A stretch of DNA of 64,000 nucleotides from Bacteroidota bacterium (lineage in GTDB: Bacteria > Bacteroidota > Bacteroidia > Bacteroidales > SKPS01): the NCBI GenBank assembly GCA_022709695.1, contig JAKLII010000004.1, forward strand, positions 1 through 64,000, in the 5' to 3' direction. Positions within the stretch are counted from its first letter, which is position 1, and each line of letters starts with the position of its first letter. The translations under genes were made by a program, and so were the position numbers. Positions 47,501-53,815 of the stretch are shown here, piece by piece. The notes beneath the pieces were generated by a model. The model worked only from the letters and a program-made list of their open reading frames with translations. It had not been told where the DNA came from and searched no databases.

Positions 47501-48353
47501 TACAGACGCCCTGATGATCCTGCGAAGAACCCTGGCCCTTGACAATGCCTTTGCCAAAGGGGACTGGGTTTCTGAGACACCTGCCTTTGCCATCACTTCC
47601 GGCAATGTTGTAAAGAACCTTCAGGCACTTGCCGTTGGTGACGTAAACGGATCGTATGTGCCACCAACAATGCGCCAGGTCCCGGTTGTTGAGATAAAGC
47701 AGGACGGCTATACTGCGCTCAGGAACGGAGTGGCTGAAATCCCGGTAAGAGTTAGCACTGACCTTCAGATAGGGGCTTTAACCCTGTTTACTGACCTTCC
47801 GGAAGGAGTAACTTCGGTAGCTGTTACATCAGATCTGCCCGGATTGATGTACCATCAAACAGGTAATCAGCTTAAAATAGGCTGGAGTGATGAAAAGGGA
47901 TATATACTCAGAAGCGGAGATCAACTTTTGTCCATTGTAGTTGAGATACCCGGAAACGTACCACTAACCCCTTTCCTGCTGAAAGCATCAGTGGAAAGTG
48001 AATTTGCTGATCTGCGTGCTGATGTACTTGATCCAGTGATCCTTACTGCACCGGCACTCCGGGAAGGAAATCCGGCATCTCAGGATTTGTCCGCTGTGAA
48101 CCAGCCTAACCCGTTCAGGGAAAAAACCATCATCAGATATATCCTGCCTGAATCGGGAAGAGTGAAGGTTGAGTTATTTGATGCTGTGGGCAGAAATCTG
48201 GGTACATTGAAGGAGATCTCGGAGGAATCAGGTGAACATACTCTCGAAGTAGATGCAATTGGATTGCCTGCCGGAATATACCAGTACCGGATTACTCTCG
48301 AAACCCGGTCGGGCAGTTACCGGGCTCAGAACACCATGATAATCATACGGTAA
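32529..48353 (+). CDS. giant 5,274-aa secreted multi-domain protein with dockerin-like region and T9SS sorting domain
   Basis: Residue positions are approximate. 1-25 signal peptide; 26-125 a domain with YDTYGDSWNGG; 130-240 CARDB-like; 240-425 choice-of-anchor-J/MAM-like; 578-1004 parallel beta-helix; 1121-1334 Ig-like domain with a nested discoidin-like domain; 1448-1881 second beta-helix; CARDB-like pair; 2106-2364 second Ig-like domain with another insert; 2371-4473 thirteen alternating sandwich domains (six with NTGCD, seven with SNDP); 4475-4880 PKD/Ig domains, one with an insert; 4891-4950 CNA-B-like; 4952-5045 dockerin-like (WGGVNSTDAL, ADVNNSATVSSTDAL, GDVNGSY); 5051-5177 cohesin-like sandwich; 5186-5274 T9SS type A sorting domain. 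It should be surface-displayed. The frame is open to a TTG at 32421, but the ATG at 32529 starts a clean signal peptide. It heads a seven-gene series. Confidence 0.88.
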   Translation: MEKLFPSIKVLIIGLLLGLAYEVSACTYTFKLYDTYGDSWNGGYINIKVNGVVVASNVTLSSGSGPYIYSLVVNHGDVISTDYYSGSWANENYYDVFDNDNNFVKRDGCNDYSCTPSGGFIANANCALRDVTMLKMVTPATSCALSSAELVKVRVKNTAVQQIDTLYFSYCCPDISPNWYSDTLYQTLYSGDSLEYTFSTTVDLSILGTYSFIVVVKAANDQGPGNDTLSAEVTNLPYITTFPYLEGFEAGTGGWLSGGNNNSWELGVPDGSVIDTAATDTMAWVTNLTGNYNQNEQSWVVSPCFNFTGLTNIVFEMNLWYETYYSDGAAIQYTTDNIDWYTLGNWNEPVNWYNNDWVQGLGPFNPITNPQGWTGSTSGWIHVRHFLPPVLAGASWVRFRIVFGSTNYNNNYEGVAFDDVHIYQPPPMTYDFSDAGQPNTSVVGKGMQNQEIIGLRVVTNSSTNPLAITDIRYNSTGTTNTADIDAARLYYSEDISFYNPHLQFGQTVTPLSPFGFQDTLYLMEGENFFWLVYDVDSNATSGNFLDAEVDSIKINGIWYVPFNNNPLGNRQIQPPMAGTYVIDQTGNGDYLSLGDAIFDLDHRGVNGPVILNMLPGIYNERPEFRPVFGSSPTNTITIKSSTNDSTSVTIQDSAVAWEENWVFYFENASNYILKHLHIKPLSNTLARAINFRGACTDIIVENCILEGASNVQINDTWLAIVFAEDPVERITFQNNRLLNGSYGIYSASWGNSSSYMLISENIFDNQYTTGAYLESHFRPVVYANQFNGSQNPNYYGIYGYNLSDSFRIMANRLVLLNDGIGIYLYDSYGDTNYLGAVINNFVSVAVQGNGSAYGIYTGYLYDVVIMHNSINLHSGMYPGGYPIYLSGSYANCYVINNIFCNAAGGGSIRFNNPGGLWGDYNNYYYTGPDFGNYNYNGINTLQSWQNQSGFDSHSQVANPMFFSNTDLHTIALAVSNKGMGGSGLLVDIDGEPRDTLNPDIGADEFPQPTQEASFEGFTSPLGDCGLGSETVTIRIANNGVNAITGTLTASYQILGGALVSQAVPGTILPGDTLDFSFATPANLTVIGNDSTFILHSWIALVGDPIQYNDSGETQVWSGYVPPSPVAVNTTVNYGTQANLSVVGAGTMKWYSSLSSTQPVASGSSYTTPLLYDTTTYYVEAWAITPTPGGTNIAPQAIASHSSGGTSSYGPANYNDNVIPAYPNTPWGWVSTNGWIELTWPAPVTFNGVKFYKSDRPMYTCTFEYWDGVQYIPFYYYNSSAIDDSVAFPEVTSSKLRFYNIAGSNNPNHREIKVFVPEVSGCPSIRIPVTANVTAFPAIDAGIVAIDQPAGQVPAGQSTEVKVVLKNYGTSNLLNTTIYWKLSNTVQGSYAWTGNLPHGNQTVVTIDTFQFAPGLNCITAYTSLPNGVPDNFNSNDTFTSCFTACMSGTYTIGPAATGTYHFNNFNAAVNALAAAGVCGPVIFDVYPGTYTEQVAIPAIPGAGSGSAITFRGTTPDSSLVILQYTATSSGSNYTLRFNGTSWITFQHITINANGTSYGRVVEFYGNSSNINILNCSLKTSITSTSSNFTCVYSPSSYTSHNVNISNSRLEGGYYSIYWYGPYMTPNNTFIISNNIFTEFYRSAAYIYYTNNVFIESNHLTNRASSSNLYVIYLNDCYGTGRIQKNRINAQSSGTFYGLYLYDVIASSSSPFLIANNFITYQGNPNGTAWGIYSYYNDYLDILYNSVRMGGGSIWDGIAYYQDYGGSNIRVMNNIFSNFNGGYAMYAYGTNAISQCNYNDYYTTGSTLNYWSGDFSTFSNYQSAVSYLGFDGGSQNLLPPFTSPTNLALNSTILSGLGGPQPTVTDDIFGNSRTTTPTIGAHEVPLIPNDAGVVQFITPTPQIVVTEGDLVPVEVVIKNFGLDPITSVLVSYRANNGTPVQATYTGYISPNQTDTFQLPDLTTPAGNIQLCAWTTLGGDINLFNDTSCMGYYAFSNIDAHLIQILPLQEGCGPGLDTVRVEITNDATALLPAGYTVSYRRGTDPAVTETVNTAIPVGDTIIYSFSTLLNLNTSADTTYTITAWVDALDDNLPVNDTATRQVVSLATPPPPAAVSPVTISYGNSAILDANTLLYNEWYKHPTNPKVASGSVYQTPVLYDTTTYYAQTFFGNPAQDFQVGTGTTQNSSTGYPNPYGHYYWGNKEQYLILASELTTAGIMPGDMTALAFNVITPGSMLLQNFSLKLGHTTQTSMSSPFLTGLTEVYTSPSYQQLAGWNTHTFQTPFNWDGTSNLVVEVCFNNSSYTSHGIISMTQPGFTSTINTHSDATAVCGYTSGNTYSIRPVIRFTAFSLGCGSGRVPVVVNVNNIPPLGKPNVIPTDMQVSLQGCNSTDSRNIRIKNIGTAPLQYTAFGGPHIKDTTSTQYYNSSTYPDTTTHVFTTIPSSVDSLYLDITINGTYSSSAAYASLIIEGTFIGVIPDGNIGNGQDITVTYAIGGTQLENWLYDGELKIRIGNSSSVSPWTGTRMHRIRAYTKAAPWLTMPTITGLIPVGDSLVLQAQFSGAGLKEGTYHTSIPLAFNHPGYPWVKIPVVMTLDGEPVFQSAACVNFNPVFQFGTTSEYLRIYNTGCDELNITNITPSDTAFTVSLNSASIDPFDSLDIQVVFNPKLLKTYNDSLMFVTNAGNQTVCLTGQSISPPLIAFGTDTVSAVVQGCNDTVPVLLTILNQGNAPLTWQAFPPQNYILISPDTGTIPPLSQQQITVSFISSNLVAGTYMDLIGFTSNDPTNPTPLMPYRMDLIGLPNFDINTATCLSMDSLMVGASSSKSFTVNNLGCDTLEITSLVTGTAHFSVAQTTLQLFPFSSAPVTVYFHPLATGIFEDTITMTSNDGIRRLCITGKGLPAPDIALSQNSLIVNITNCNDSVIVPVQIQNQGQANLNWAIGYITGSYAGIGSTNGMKVGVYNSSSITNLLNTTTDIDAFNIGTMDYATISQYDVVMNIRGSNINQADVLTYIQNGGTWIGEWSSNYYPFQWGAISGSVPNNGTSGTYGATVMIPNHYLAQNINWAAMPYGSNPVDYMRDLRNLNDPQAQVIVRANHYSYPNNPALVEKQYGNGKIIIFNWDYNDAPTYNSVVSNMIIQVVRYGGMKAQWLTADPTSGTAVPQGSNTINVKFNALGLNSGTYNGKIFITSNDPVTPTDSMVCTLNVIGSAGLQFAQQGCVEFDTIIQGFTANDTLKIYNTGCDTLLISSITHNLSVYTLSASSMSILPYDSALLAVTFAPNAAQVFADTLVFTTNAGIHTYCVTGVGIDAPVISISPPSFSHTFTTCNDSVILPLKIFNTGIGDLKYSMTNLFGTSFNQTSSANYSTSGATTQHNFSNVPVVSDTMTVIVTVNGDFDYGSEYASLMIEGTNIGIIPDVNPSNGTNITAQYTFTGAQLLSWIGDGNLAISVINSGDVDHWSGLVSLHQVQVIINGIPWITVDKTADTVVTGDSSVVYVTMKTAGLNNGTYQSTINILSNDPANQVIAIPCTMVINGPAGFALSEPCLYFGPVMQYANKKDTLYITNNGCSNLVISSIYTGLSQFSLSASYASLQPGQQFALVVTFAPTAVGSLTDNIYMVTGSGTQMVCLTGQGVDASILGVSPSQFNKTINACNDTITDILQVQNLGTGNLTYQVYGGRGLSGDSTVLVIRDSDPWGVNVGQYLSTNFGVTPQVITSSQIAATNFGDYDLVITVGNQSASYYNTLTAQAAKFSTFANSGGIVLYMLANYQVNNITLAGNANMVYGNSESQNMIVHAGHPIVQGLTNPLNGSNANSCYLTNLPPTAKVITCTNISALPTTAEYEMGSGLVIATGMLYEYHSTLTGFNINTMMHNALAYALSNIGKSPSWLSFAYVADTLFGISNTNVTVKFNSTDIPNGVYNSNIIVYSNDPVNPQMLVPCTLTVNGPAQIATSVTCLTFDTVVQNGTDQQSLMIYNTGCANLSVTSVGSPGAQFTASPAGPFQVAAGDSQLVTVTFHPTTLGQFNNTLNIISGLGTTSICLNGVSINPPYLQVTPASFNVTLNNCADTLVQQLKIKNIGSGNAIYRMLGLFGTDIDQMSNIPFNSNGASTLHNFPGIPANIDSLVLEITLSGDFDMVNEYAELIVEGVNMGQIDDGNVSSGTPFTDIIGFGGSQLATWLADGMLSITIQNAATVDHWSGLNSYHNVRLRVAGNHWINLSSLTDTVHSGDSTLINVMFHSTHMSVGTHTYNLVVGSNDPTNPNIAVPCTLTVNGTAAWWVQSALDFNSILVGTSNVRNLIIENTGCDTLKITNVQSSEPLIVPQFTSFNIMPHSIVTLAVTFNAASAGTYQGTLQLTSNIGTTTVSTIATALPASSIQLSQTSFTSNLACELTETKNLTIKNVGQAPLVYNFTYNPAIWLTVTPNAGTVPVGDSVQVQLNFDKTGIMLGTHLTTYTIQSNDPLNPALQITCTLQNPNLIIPVNLGPDQQLCGGQNVVLHAGGIYTSYLWDNNSTDSVRTVSASGTYHITVIDANSCTSSDTVQIYFYTVPVADAGIDTAVCTGSDFVRAAAATGTIQVAGEKQIGTYNGASGSNSVTPFATGYLAARTQLLFRNYELQGSGFPRGLIQTLSFNILSLGDPSMTDFTISMGTTLATTLGQGFQTGLTQVYHVPLQNLTMGWNTLTLDVPFFYDGMDHLVVEICFTNYTYNYNYTVQYSNIPFVANRKASTYAAGVNGCSLTSNPTYSYQRPNIKVGGLIDQGMYKWTGPGSFLLQKPELRLSQVNQSSAGFYTLHVDNGIGCVSTDAFNLALAPVPQVNAGPDTFVYEGLSTMLNGNATGGTTPYSIQWIPGNSLSDPTLFNPVASPVQTTPYVLYVTGANGCTGFDTVKVTVVPRYNVLGTLSYNNAAYTPLGNTWVYLKNQSGIVLDSCVTDNAGAFLFNLYPPGQYSLAASATKPWGGVNSTDALVVQRHVINLNPITGLRLQGADVNNSATVSSTDALMILRRTLALDNAFAKGDWVSETPAFAITSGNVVKNLQALAVGDVNGSYVPPTMRQVPVVEIKQDGYTALRNGVAEIPVRVSTDLQIGALTLFTDLPEGVTSVAVTSDLPGLMYHQTGNQLKIGWSDEKGYILRSGDQLLSIVVEIPGNVPLTPFLLKASVESEFADLRADVLDPVILTAPALREGNPASQDLSAVNQPNPFREKTIIRYILPESGRVKVELFDAVGRNLGTLKEISEESGEHTLEVDAIGLPAGIYQYRITLETRSGSYRAQNTMIIIR
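34260..39620 (+). repeat. large internal duplication in the giant gene (beta-helix, CARDB, interrupted Ig-like domain)
   Basis: The block 34260-36530 and the block 36870-39620 share the same domain order: a beta-helix introduced by GTYVIDQ or GTYTIGP and a VNxxxGPVI strand, one or two CARDB-like domains, and an Ig-like domain with YDTTTYY interrupted by a nested domain. The nested domains differ (discoidin-like in the first, unknown in the second). Judged by eye from translated sequence. Confidence 0.65.
39640..45945 (+). repeat. tandem super-repeat in the giant gene: six NTGCD and seven SNDP sandwich domains
   Basis: Six domains of about 96 aa with a conserved NTGCDxLxI-type strand (starting near 40321, 40936, 42164, 43139, 44374 and 45352) alternate with seven domains that begin with a CNDT/CNST strand and end with SNDPxNP plus VPCTLTVNG or a variant (starting near 39650, 40610, 41226, 42450, 43425, 44662 and 45640). 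The first type is choice-of-anchor-D/ASPM-SPD2-Hydin-like. The second hosts nested inserts in five of seven copies. Confidence 0.75.
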
Positions 48354-48365
48354 CAAGAACTGAAT

Positions 48366-51300
48366 ATGCAAAACGCTAACAGAAAAAAGTCAACTACAAT
48401 GAATACTTCCAAGGTAAGATTTCTGCAAAAAGCAATTCTGCTTGCCGCTGTGTTATGGTGTTCAGCCACAGGCTTTGCACAAACGATCACCCTGAAGATT
48501 GATACTGTTAAAGCATACAGGAACGACAGCGTAGTGGTACCTGTTTCAGTTACAAACTTCTCAGGTATCGGAGCTATAACCATGTACATTCAGTTTGACA
48601 CTACCAGGCTGGCGTGGGGTCGCGCACTCTCGTGGCATGCGGGATTTGGCGGTAATATCCCGCTCGTTCACCATCAAAACGGAGTCGTGGGCATCAGCTG
48701 GATCGATGTGGCAGGTATCACCATTCCGGATGGTCCCCTCTTCGAGCTGAAATTCATGCATAAAAAACTGAATTCAGTATTAACCATGGGTACGGCTTCT
48801 GAGTTTGCCAACCCAAATGGAATAATACTGCAGCACAGTGCTACTAACGGACTTGCGTGGGAAGGGCTTACCCTCAATCCCGACAGCCTTAACCCGGGGG
48901 TGTGCATCGGAGGGAACGTGGTACTCAATCCAAAGCCCAGCGGAGGATTTGGACCGCTTACCTATTCATGGGTGGAACCCATTACCTCTTATACATCCAA
49001 CCTTTCTACCATCACTGTATCCCCTTCGGTAACAACCAGCTATTATGTGTCCGTAACCGATGGGGTAGATATTGTACCTCTGGCATTCAGTGTTCAGACT
49101 TTCCCCAACATTCCACCGGCAGCTCCCACCAGCCAGCTCCCCCAGGACAGCACCACCGACGTTGAATACCCTTGTACTTTCTCATGGTCGCCAAGTTTGC
49201 ATGCTACCCATTACGACTTCTATATCTGGCCGTCGGGACAGTCGCAACCTACCAACCCAACCAAGCCCAACATTACACAGATTCAGTTTTCCGAGAGTTT
49301 TAGCCATCAGCCGGGCACCTGGCTGAAATGGCAGGTGGTGGCAAAAAACCAGTGTTATAATACACCGGGCCAGGTACTCAATTTCAGGCTAAGGGCGCTG
49401 CCAAATCTGCACATAACACAGGCAACTACTTCACAACCTGCTTCAGGTCAACCTATTACAGTAACCTGGACCGTTAAGAACGACGGAGAAGGTCCCATCA
49501 ACGGACAATGGATTGACAAGATCTGGATATCCCCTGATTTCGACCTGCGTGTAGGTGAATCGGAAGATGATATATTACTGGGGCAATACCAGAATGTGAG
49601 CTCCCTGGCTCCCGGAGCTACCTATGTAAACACGCAGACGGTGCAGCTTCCTCAGAATCTGATGGGGCCCTATTTCATCTGGGTACTCACGGATATGGAC
49701 GATGCCTATTTCTTCAACAACCCTGTGCCATCCATCCCCTACAATCCCCCACCCTACTTGAATGCATCCGGGATGCATGGAGGGGATTATAAACTGGAGA
49801 CCAACAATCATGACAACTTTTTCTATGTACAGCTGAATTTTCCTGTACCCCCGCTGGCTGATCTCTATACGACATCCATTATTACTCCTGGTGCCGCCTT
49901 CTCGGGGCAAAATGTGCAGATCTCCTATACAACCGTTAATAACGGATCCAATACCACACCACAATCCACCCCGTGGTGGGATAAAATCTGGCTTTCCCCT
50001 GACACGGTTTTTAATCTGGCAACTGCTGTGGAACTTGCATCTGTAAACAAAACCATCCAGCTGGCCAAAGACAGTTCATACACTGATACGGTTCTGGTAA
50101 AGATACCAGATAATATCTTTGGAACCTATTACATCTTTGTGCAGAATGATGTAACCAATACGATTTTCGAAAATATCGGAGAAAGCAACAATCACAGGCT
50201 TAGCAACCCGATTAACGTGATACTCACACCTCCGGCAGACCTTACCGTATTGTTCTTTAACGTACCCGATACCGTATCATCGAGGGAACAGGTAAGCCTA
50301 ACATGGACTGTAATCAATCAGGGTGGTGCGTCTACCAGTCAATCCGGACATCGTGACAGGCTGTATCTGAGCACCAATGGCAACCTGACCCTGTCCAATA
50401 TCGATGGCAGCGCCGTTAACCTGGGCACCAAGGTGAACAATGGATCTATTCCTGTAGGGGGAAGCTACACTACCTCCCTTACGGTTACCATTCCTGAAAA
50501 TTTTGCAGGATTGCCCGCTTACTTCTATGTGTTCACCGATCAGGAATTAAAAGTTTTTGAACACACCATGGAATCGAATAACCTGAAACGATCAGACACC
50601 TCCTCCGTGGTGGCCATGCCTGATTTCACCGTGTCGAACATCATTATTCCCCAGGCCGACAGTTCAGGATTTAACGTTCCTGTTGCCTTCAATATAAACA
50701 ATATTGGCAATGGCACACATATTCCGGGTAAAACCATCTCCGTGAAAATTTACCTTTCAGCCTACTCTACCTGGCTACCCGATTCTTCCTATCTGGCGAA
50801 GGATCTGTCATTCTCAGCCTCAACACCACTGCTGCCAGGTGCTTTTGTATCAAACAATACCACCCTTACGATACCAAAAGGAATGCCCGGACCTTTGTAT
50901 GTCTGGATGTGGATCAACTCCAATGCCCAACTGCCGGAAGTGACTGTAGCAAACAATATTAACCGCAGCAGTGCCTCCATGCAGATTGTAAGGCCCGACC
51001 TTGTGGTTTCTGCGCTCAATATCCCCCCGACTATTGTTACCGGCGACAGTGTTACCATTTCCTATACCCTGCAAAACAACGGTACCGGTCATATCAACCA
51101 CAGAGGCTGGAAGGATCGGATCGTAATGTCCAAATACAACGTTTATTATCCTGATTCTACCATTACCGTTGGGGAGGTGATTTGGAACGGGACCACTCTC
51201 TTATCAGGAAGTTCAATGGTGCTGAACAGGAAATTTTTAATACCCCACCCCTACAGCGGATCCTGGTATTTTTATGTGATTACAGATTTGACTGACAGCA

Positions 51301-53774
51301 TTTATGAAAAAACAGGCGAACTGAACAATGTATCCCTTCCTCCTGCAACCTCCACCCTTACCCTGGGCCCGTGGGCAGATCTGGAAGTGATGACCATCAG
51401 CATTCAGGATACAGCAACACAGGGAGACAATGTACCTGTCACATTTTCCATTAAAAACACCGGAACATGCACCACGGGAAATATTCCCTGGAAAGACAGA
51501 GTGTATATCTCCTCATCACCGGTATGGAACAGCAGCAATCTAACCGTACTCAATACCCAGGCTTATACCCTTCCCTTGCTGACTGATGAGGATTATCAGA
51601 TTCAGGTCTCCTTCAATGTTCCCCTTTCGCTTGCAGAAGGGTTCTATTATATCTATGTATTCACCGATTTTGAAAACAAAATCTATGAATACACGGACGA
51701 AGGCAATAACATTCTGAGGAGCTATCCCATTTACATCAAGCCCTATCCACCGATTGATCTTGTTACCAATGCCGTCTCAGCGCCTGCTGCAGCCAACAGT
51801 GGTACAACCGTTACCGTAGGATGGTCGGTTCAGAATATCGGGCAGGGTACCACCCTTGCACCTTTCTGGTTTGATGGATTATATCTTTCACAGGATCAGG
51901 TATTCAGCCCTGCAACCGATACCTACCTGGGGGAAAAGAAGAGAACGGCTGTTCTGTCCACCGGCCAGAGTTACAGCACTACCTCAACCGTAACCATTCC
52001 CAATGGCTTTTCAGGGAACTGGTACCTGCTGGTGGTTGCCGACCGGATGGATGTGCATTATGACATCAACCGAACCAACAACACCGGCCCGGCCCAGGCT
52101 ATTGCCATCACCCTTACCCCATCTCCCGATCTTGTGATCACCGGTTTTGCCACACCCACTACCGGTATTGCCGGCCAACCGGTAAATGTACAATGGGAAG
52201 TAAAGAACAGTGGTTTCGGACCTACGCTGAGTGGCGGATGGACTGATTTTATTTATCTCTCAACCGACCAGGTAATCGATCCGCAGGATGTTATATTGGG
52301 ATCTGTACCACGAACCGGTAATCTTGCTTTGAATCAGACCTATACGGTTAATCAGGCATTTACTATTCCGATGATTGATGCCGGCAATTACATCGTGCTT
52401 ATCCGTACCGATAATAATAACGTTGAATATGAGCACAATGCCGAGCATAACAACATTGTATCATCCATGATGTTTGTGAACCTCATGCCACCCTGTGAGC
52501 TGGAAGTGGTCTCATCATCATTCCCCGATACCTCAATGGCAGGAGAAACCATCACGGTGTCCTGGGTTGTGGGCAATGCAGGAACAAATGATGCAAATGG
52601 GGTGATGCGGGATAATATCCATATCTCACCTGATACCCTTTTTGATGTAACTGATCCTTTATTGGGCTATGTTTTCGGGAACATCCACATACCTGCCCTC
52701 GGACAGATTACACGATCAAAAAGTGTTACCATTCCCGGGATGGTACCGGGAGATTACCATATAATTATCAGAACCGATGTACAGAACAATATCAACGAGA
52801 TAAATGAGCTGAACAACACCTACAAATCGGTTTCTAAGCTTTTTGTGGATTTGCCCGTACTTGAAATCGGCACCACCAAACAGGATACATTGTATAACAT
52901 GCTCGACAAACACTTCAGAATACCCGTACCAGACACCCTGATCGGCGAGAGTATGATGGCAACACTCGAGGGTGACAGTGCCTATGGAGTTAATGAGCTT
53001 TACCTGTCAAAAAACAGAATCAGCACAAGGCTGGCCTATGATTACTCCCATTCCGTACCCTACCAGCCTGATCAGGAGATCCTGGTTCCTTCACTGGATT
53101 CTGGTAGTTATTACATGCTGGCTTACGGGATGGTACAGGGGATACCCGTTAATTATCAGGAGATTACGCTCAAAGCGGAGATTCTGGAATTCGACATCCG
53201 GTCGATCAACGATGACCGGGGTGGTAATACAGGACCAGTGACCATTCTGATCAACGGATCAAAATTCGACACGGGTATGGTGGTATTCCTGGACAGTCTC
53301 GGCATTACGATTCCTGCCATACAGACCAGCGTAATTGATATTTCGAAATGTCTTACCACCTTCAATCTGAACGGTGCATCCCTTGGAAAATATGATGTGG
53401 TAGCCGTTAACCAGCAGGGTGATACAGCCCGCCTGCCCCTCGCCTTCAGGGTGATACAGGGTGCCGACGGAATGCTGGGGATCAATGTACTTACACCTGC
53501 CAACAGCCGGCCAGGGCGTATCTCTGCCTTTACCATTGAATTTGGCAACACAGGTAATGTTGACCTTGTAGCTCCGGTAATCAAGCTCGAAAGCCTGGCC
53601 GGAGCCCCTATCGCATACGATCCGGCCGGATTGGCGGCAAACAACACCGTAATGCTGATACCCCTTTCGTTACCGGGAGAGCCACCCAACATTCTCAGGC
53701 CCGGAGTTAGTGGAAGCATCATGATTTATACAAAATCCACTGCAGGTCTGGGCTTCCTGATCACCAAACAGTAG
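48366..53774 (+). CDS. 1,802-aa secreted protein: N-terminal cohesin-like domain, nine CARDB repeats, IPT-like C-terminus, no T9SS domain
   Basis: A signal peptide ends near residue 38 (GFAQ). Residues 39-168 look like a cohesin: ITLKIDTVKAYRNDSVVVPV, then GAITMYIQFDTTRLAWG and VGISWIDVAG, in the order of cohesin strands. A PKD-like domain (170-235) and an FN3-like domain (245-340) follow, then nine CARDB units of about 125-130 aa, each with a PDLxV-like opening and a DRLYLS/DKIWLS strand. The C-terminus has a prepeptidase-like domain (GVNELYLSK), an IPT/TIG-like domain and a last sandwich ending at ILRPGVSGSI, with no sorting domain. Start at the ATG 48366, 12 bp after the giant; the ATG at 48399 is an alternative. 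With no export tag it may stay periplasmic or leave bound to another protein. Confidence 0.82.
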   Translation: MQNANRKKSTTMNTSKVRFLQKAILLAAVLWCSATGFAQTITLKIDTVKAYRNDSVVVPVSVTNFSGIGAITMYIQFDTTRLAWGRALSWHAGFGGNIPLVHHQNGVVGISWIDVAGITIPDGPLFELKFMHKKLNSVLTMGTASEFANPNGIILQHSATNGLAWEGLTLNPDSLNPGVCIGGNVVLNPKPSGGFGPLTYSWVEPITSYTSNLSTITVSPSVTTSYYVSVTDGVDIVPLAFSVQTFPNIPPAAPTSQLPQDSTTDVEYPCTFSWSPSLHATHYDFYIWPSGQSQPTNPTKPNITQIQFSESFSHQPGTWLKWQVVAKNQCYNTPGQVLNFRLRALPNLHITQATTSQPASGQPITVTWTVKNDGEGPINGQWIDKIWISPDFDLRVGESEDDILLGQYQNVSSLAPGATYVNTQTVQLPQNLMGPYFIWVLTDMDDAYFFNNPVPSIPYNPPPYLNASGMHGGDYKLETNNHDNFFYVQLNFPVPPLADLYTTSIITPGAAFSGQNVQISYTTVNNGSNTTPQSTPWWDKIWLSPDTVFNLATAVELASVNKTIQLAKDSSYTDTVLVKIPDNIFGTYYIFVQNDVTNTIFENIGESNNHRLSNPINVILTPPADLTVLFFNVPDTVSSREQVSLTWTVINQGGASTSQSGHRDRLYLSTNGNLTLSNIDGSAVNLGTKVNNGSIPVGGSYTTSLTVTIPENFAGLPAYFYVFTDQELKVFEHTMESNNLKRSDTSSVVAMPDFTVSNIIIPQADSSGFNVPVAFNINNIGNGTHIPGKTISVKIYLSAYSTWLPDSSYLAKDLSFSASTPLLPGAFVSNNTTLTIPKGMPGPLYVWMWINSNAQLPEVTVANNINRSSASMQIVRPDLVVSALNIPPTIVTGDSVTISYTLQNNGTGHINHRGWKDRIVMSKYNVYYPDSTITVGEVIWNGTTLLSGSSMVLNRKFLIPHPYSGSWYFYVITDLTDSIYEKTGELNNVSLPPATSTLTLGPWADLEVMTISIQDTATQGDNVPVTFSIKNTGTCTTGNIPWKDRVYISSSPVWNSSNLTVLNTQAYTLPLLTDEDYQIQVSFNVPLSLAEGFYYIYVFTDFENKIYEYTDEGNNILRSYPIYIKPYPPIDLVTNAVSAPAAANSGTTVTVGWSVQNIGQGTTLAPFWFDGLYLSQDQVFSPATDTYLGEKKRTAVLSTGQSYSTTSTVTIPNGFSGNWYLLVVADRMDVHYDINRTNNTGPAQAIAITLTPSPDLVITGFATPTTGIAGQPVNVQWEVKNSGFGPTLSGGWTDFIYLSTDQVIDPQDVILGSVPRTGNLALNQTYTVNQAFTIPMIDAGNYIVLIRTDNNNVEYEHNAEHNNIVSSMMFVNLMPPCELEVVSSSFPDTSMAGETITVSWVVGNAGTNDANGVMRDNIHISPDTLFDVTDPLLGYVFGNIHIPALGQITRSKSVTIPGMVPGDYHIIIRTDVQNNINEINELNNTYKSVSKLFVDLPVLEIGTTKQDTLYNMLDKHFRIPVPDTLIGESMMATLEGDSAYGVNELYLSKNRISTRLAYDYSHSVPYQPDQEILVPSLDSGSYYMLAYGMVQGIPVNYQEITLKAEILEFDIRSINDDRGGNTGPVTILINGSKFDTGMVVFLDSLGITIPAIQTSVIDISKCLTTFNLNGASLGKYDVVAVNQQGDTARLPLAFRVIQGADGMLGINVLTPANSRPGRISAFTIEFGNTGNVDLVAPVIKLESLAGAPIAYDPAGLAANNTVMLIPLSLPGEPPNILRPGVSGSIMIYTKSTAGLGFLITKQ

Positions 53775-53815
53775 TTCTATTCCGGAAAAACTTAAAATCT
53801 GAAATACAATACAAT

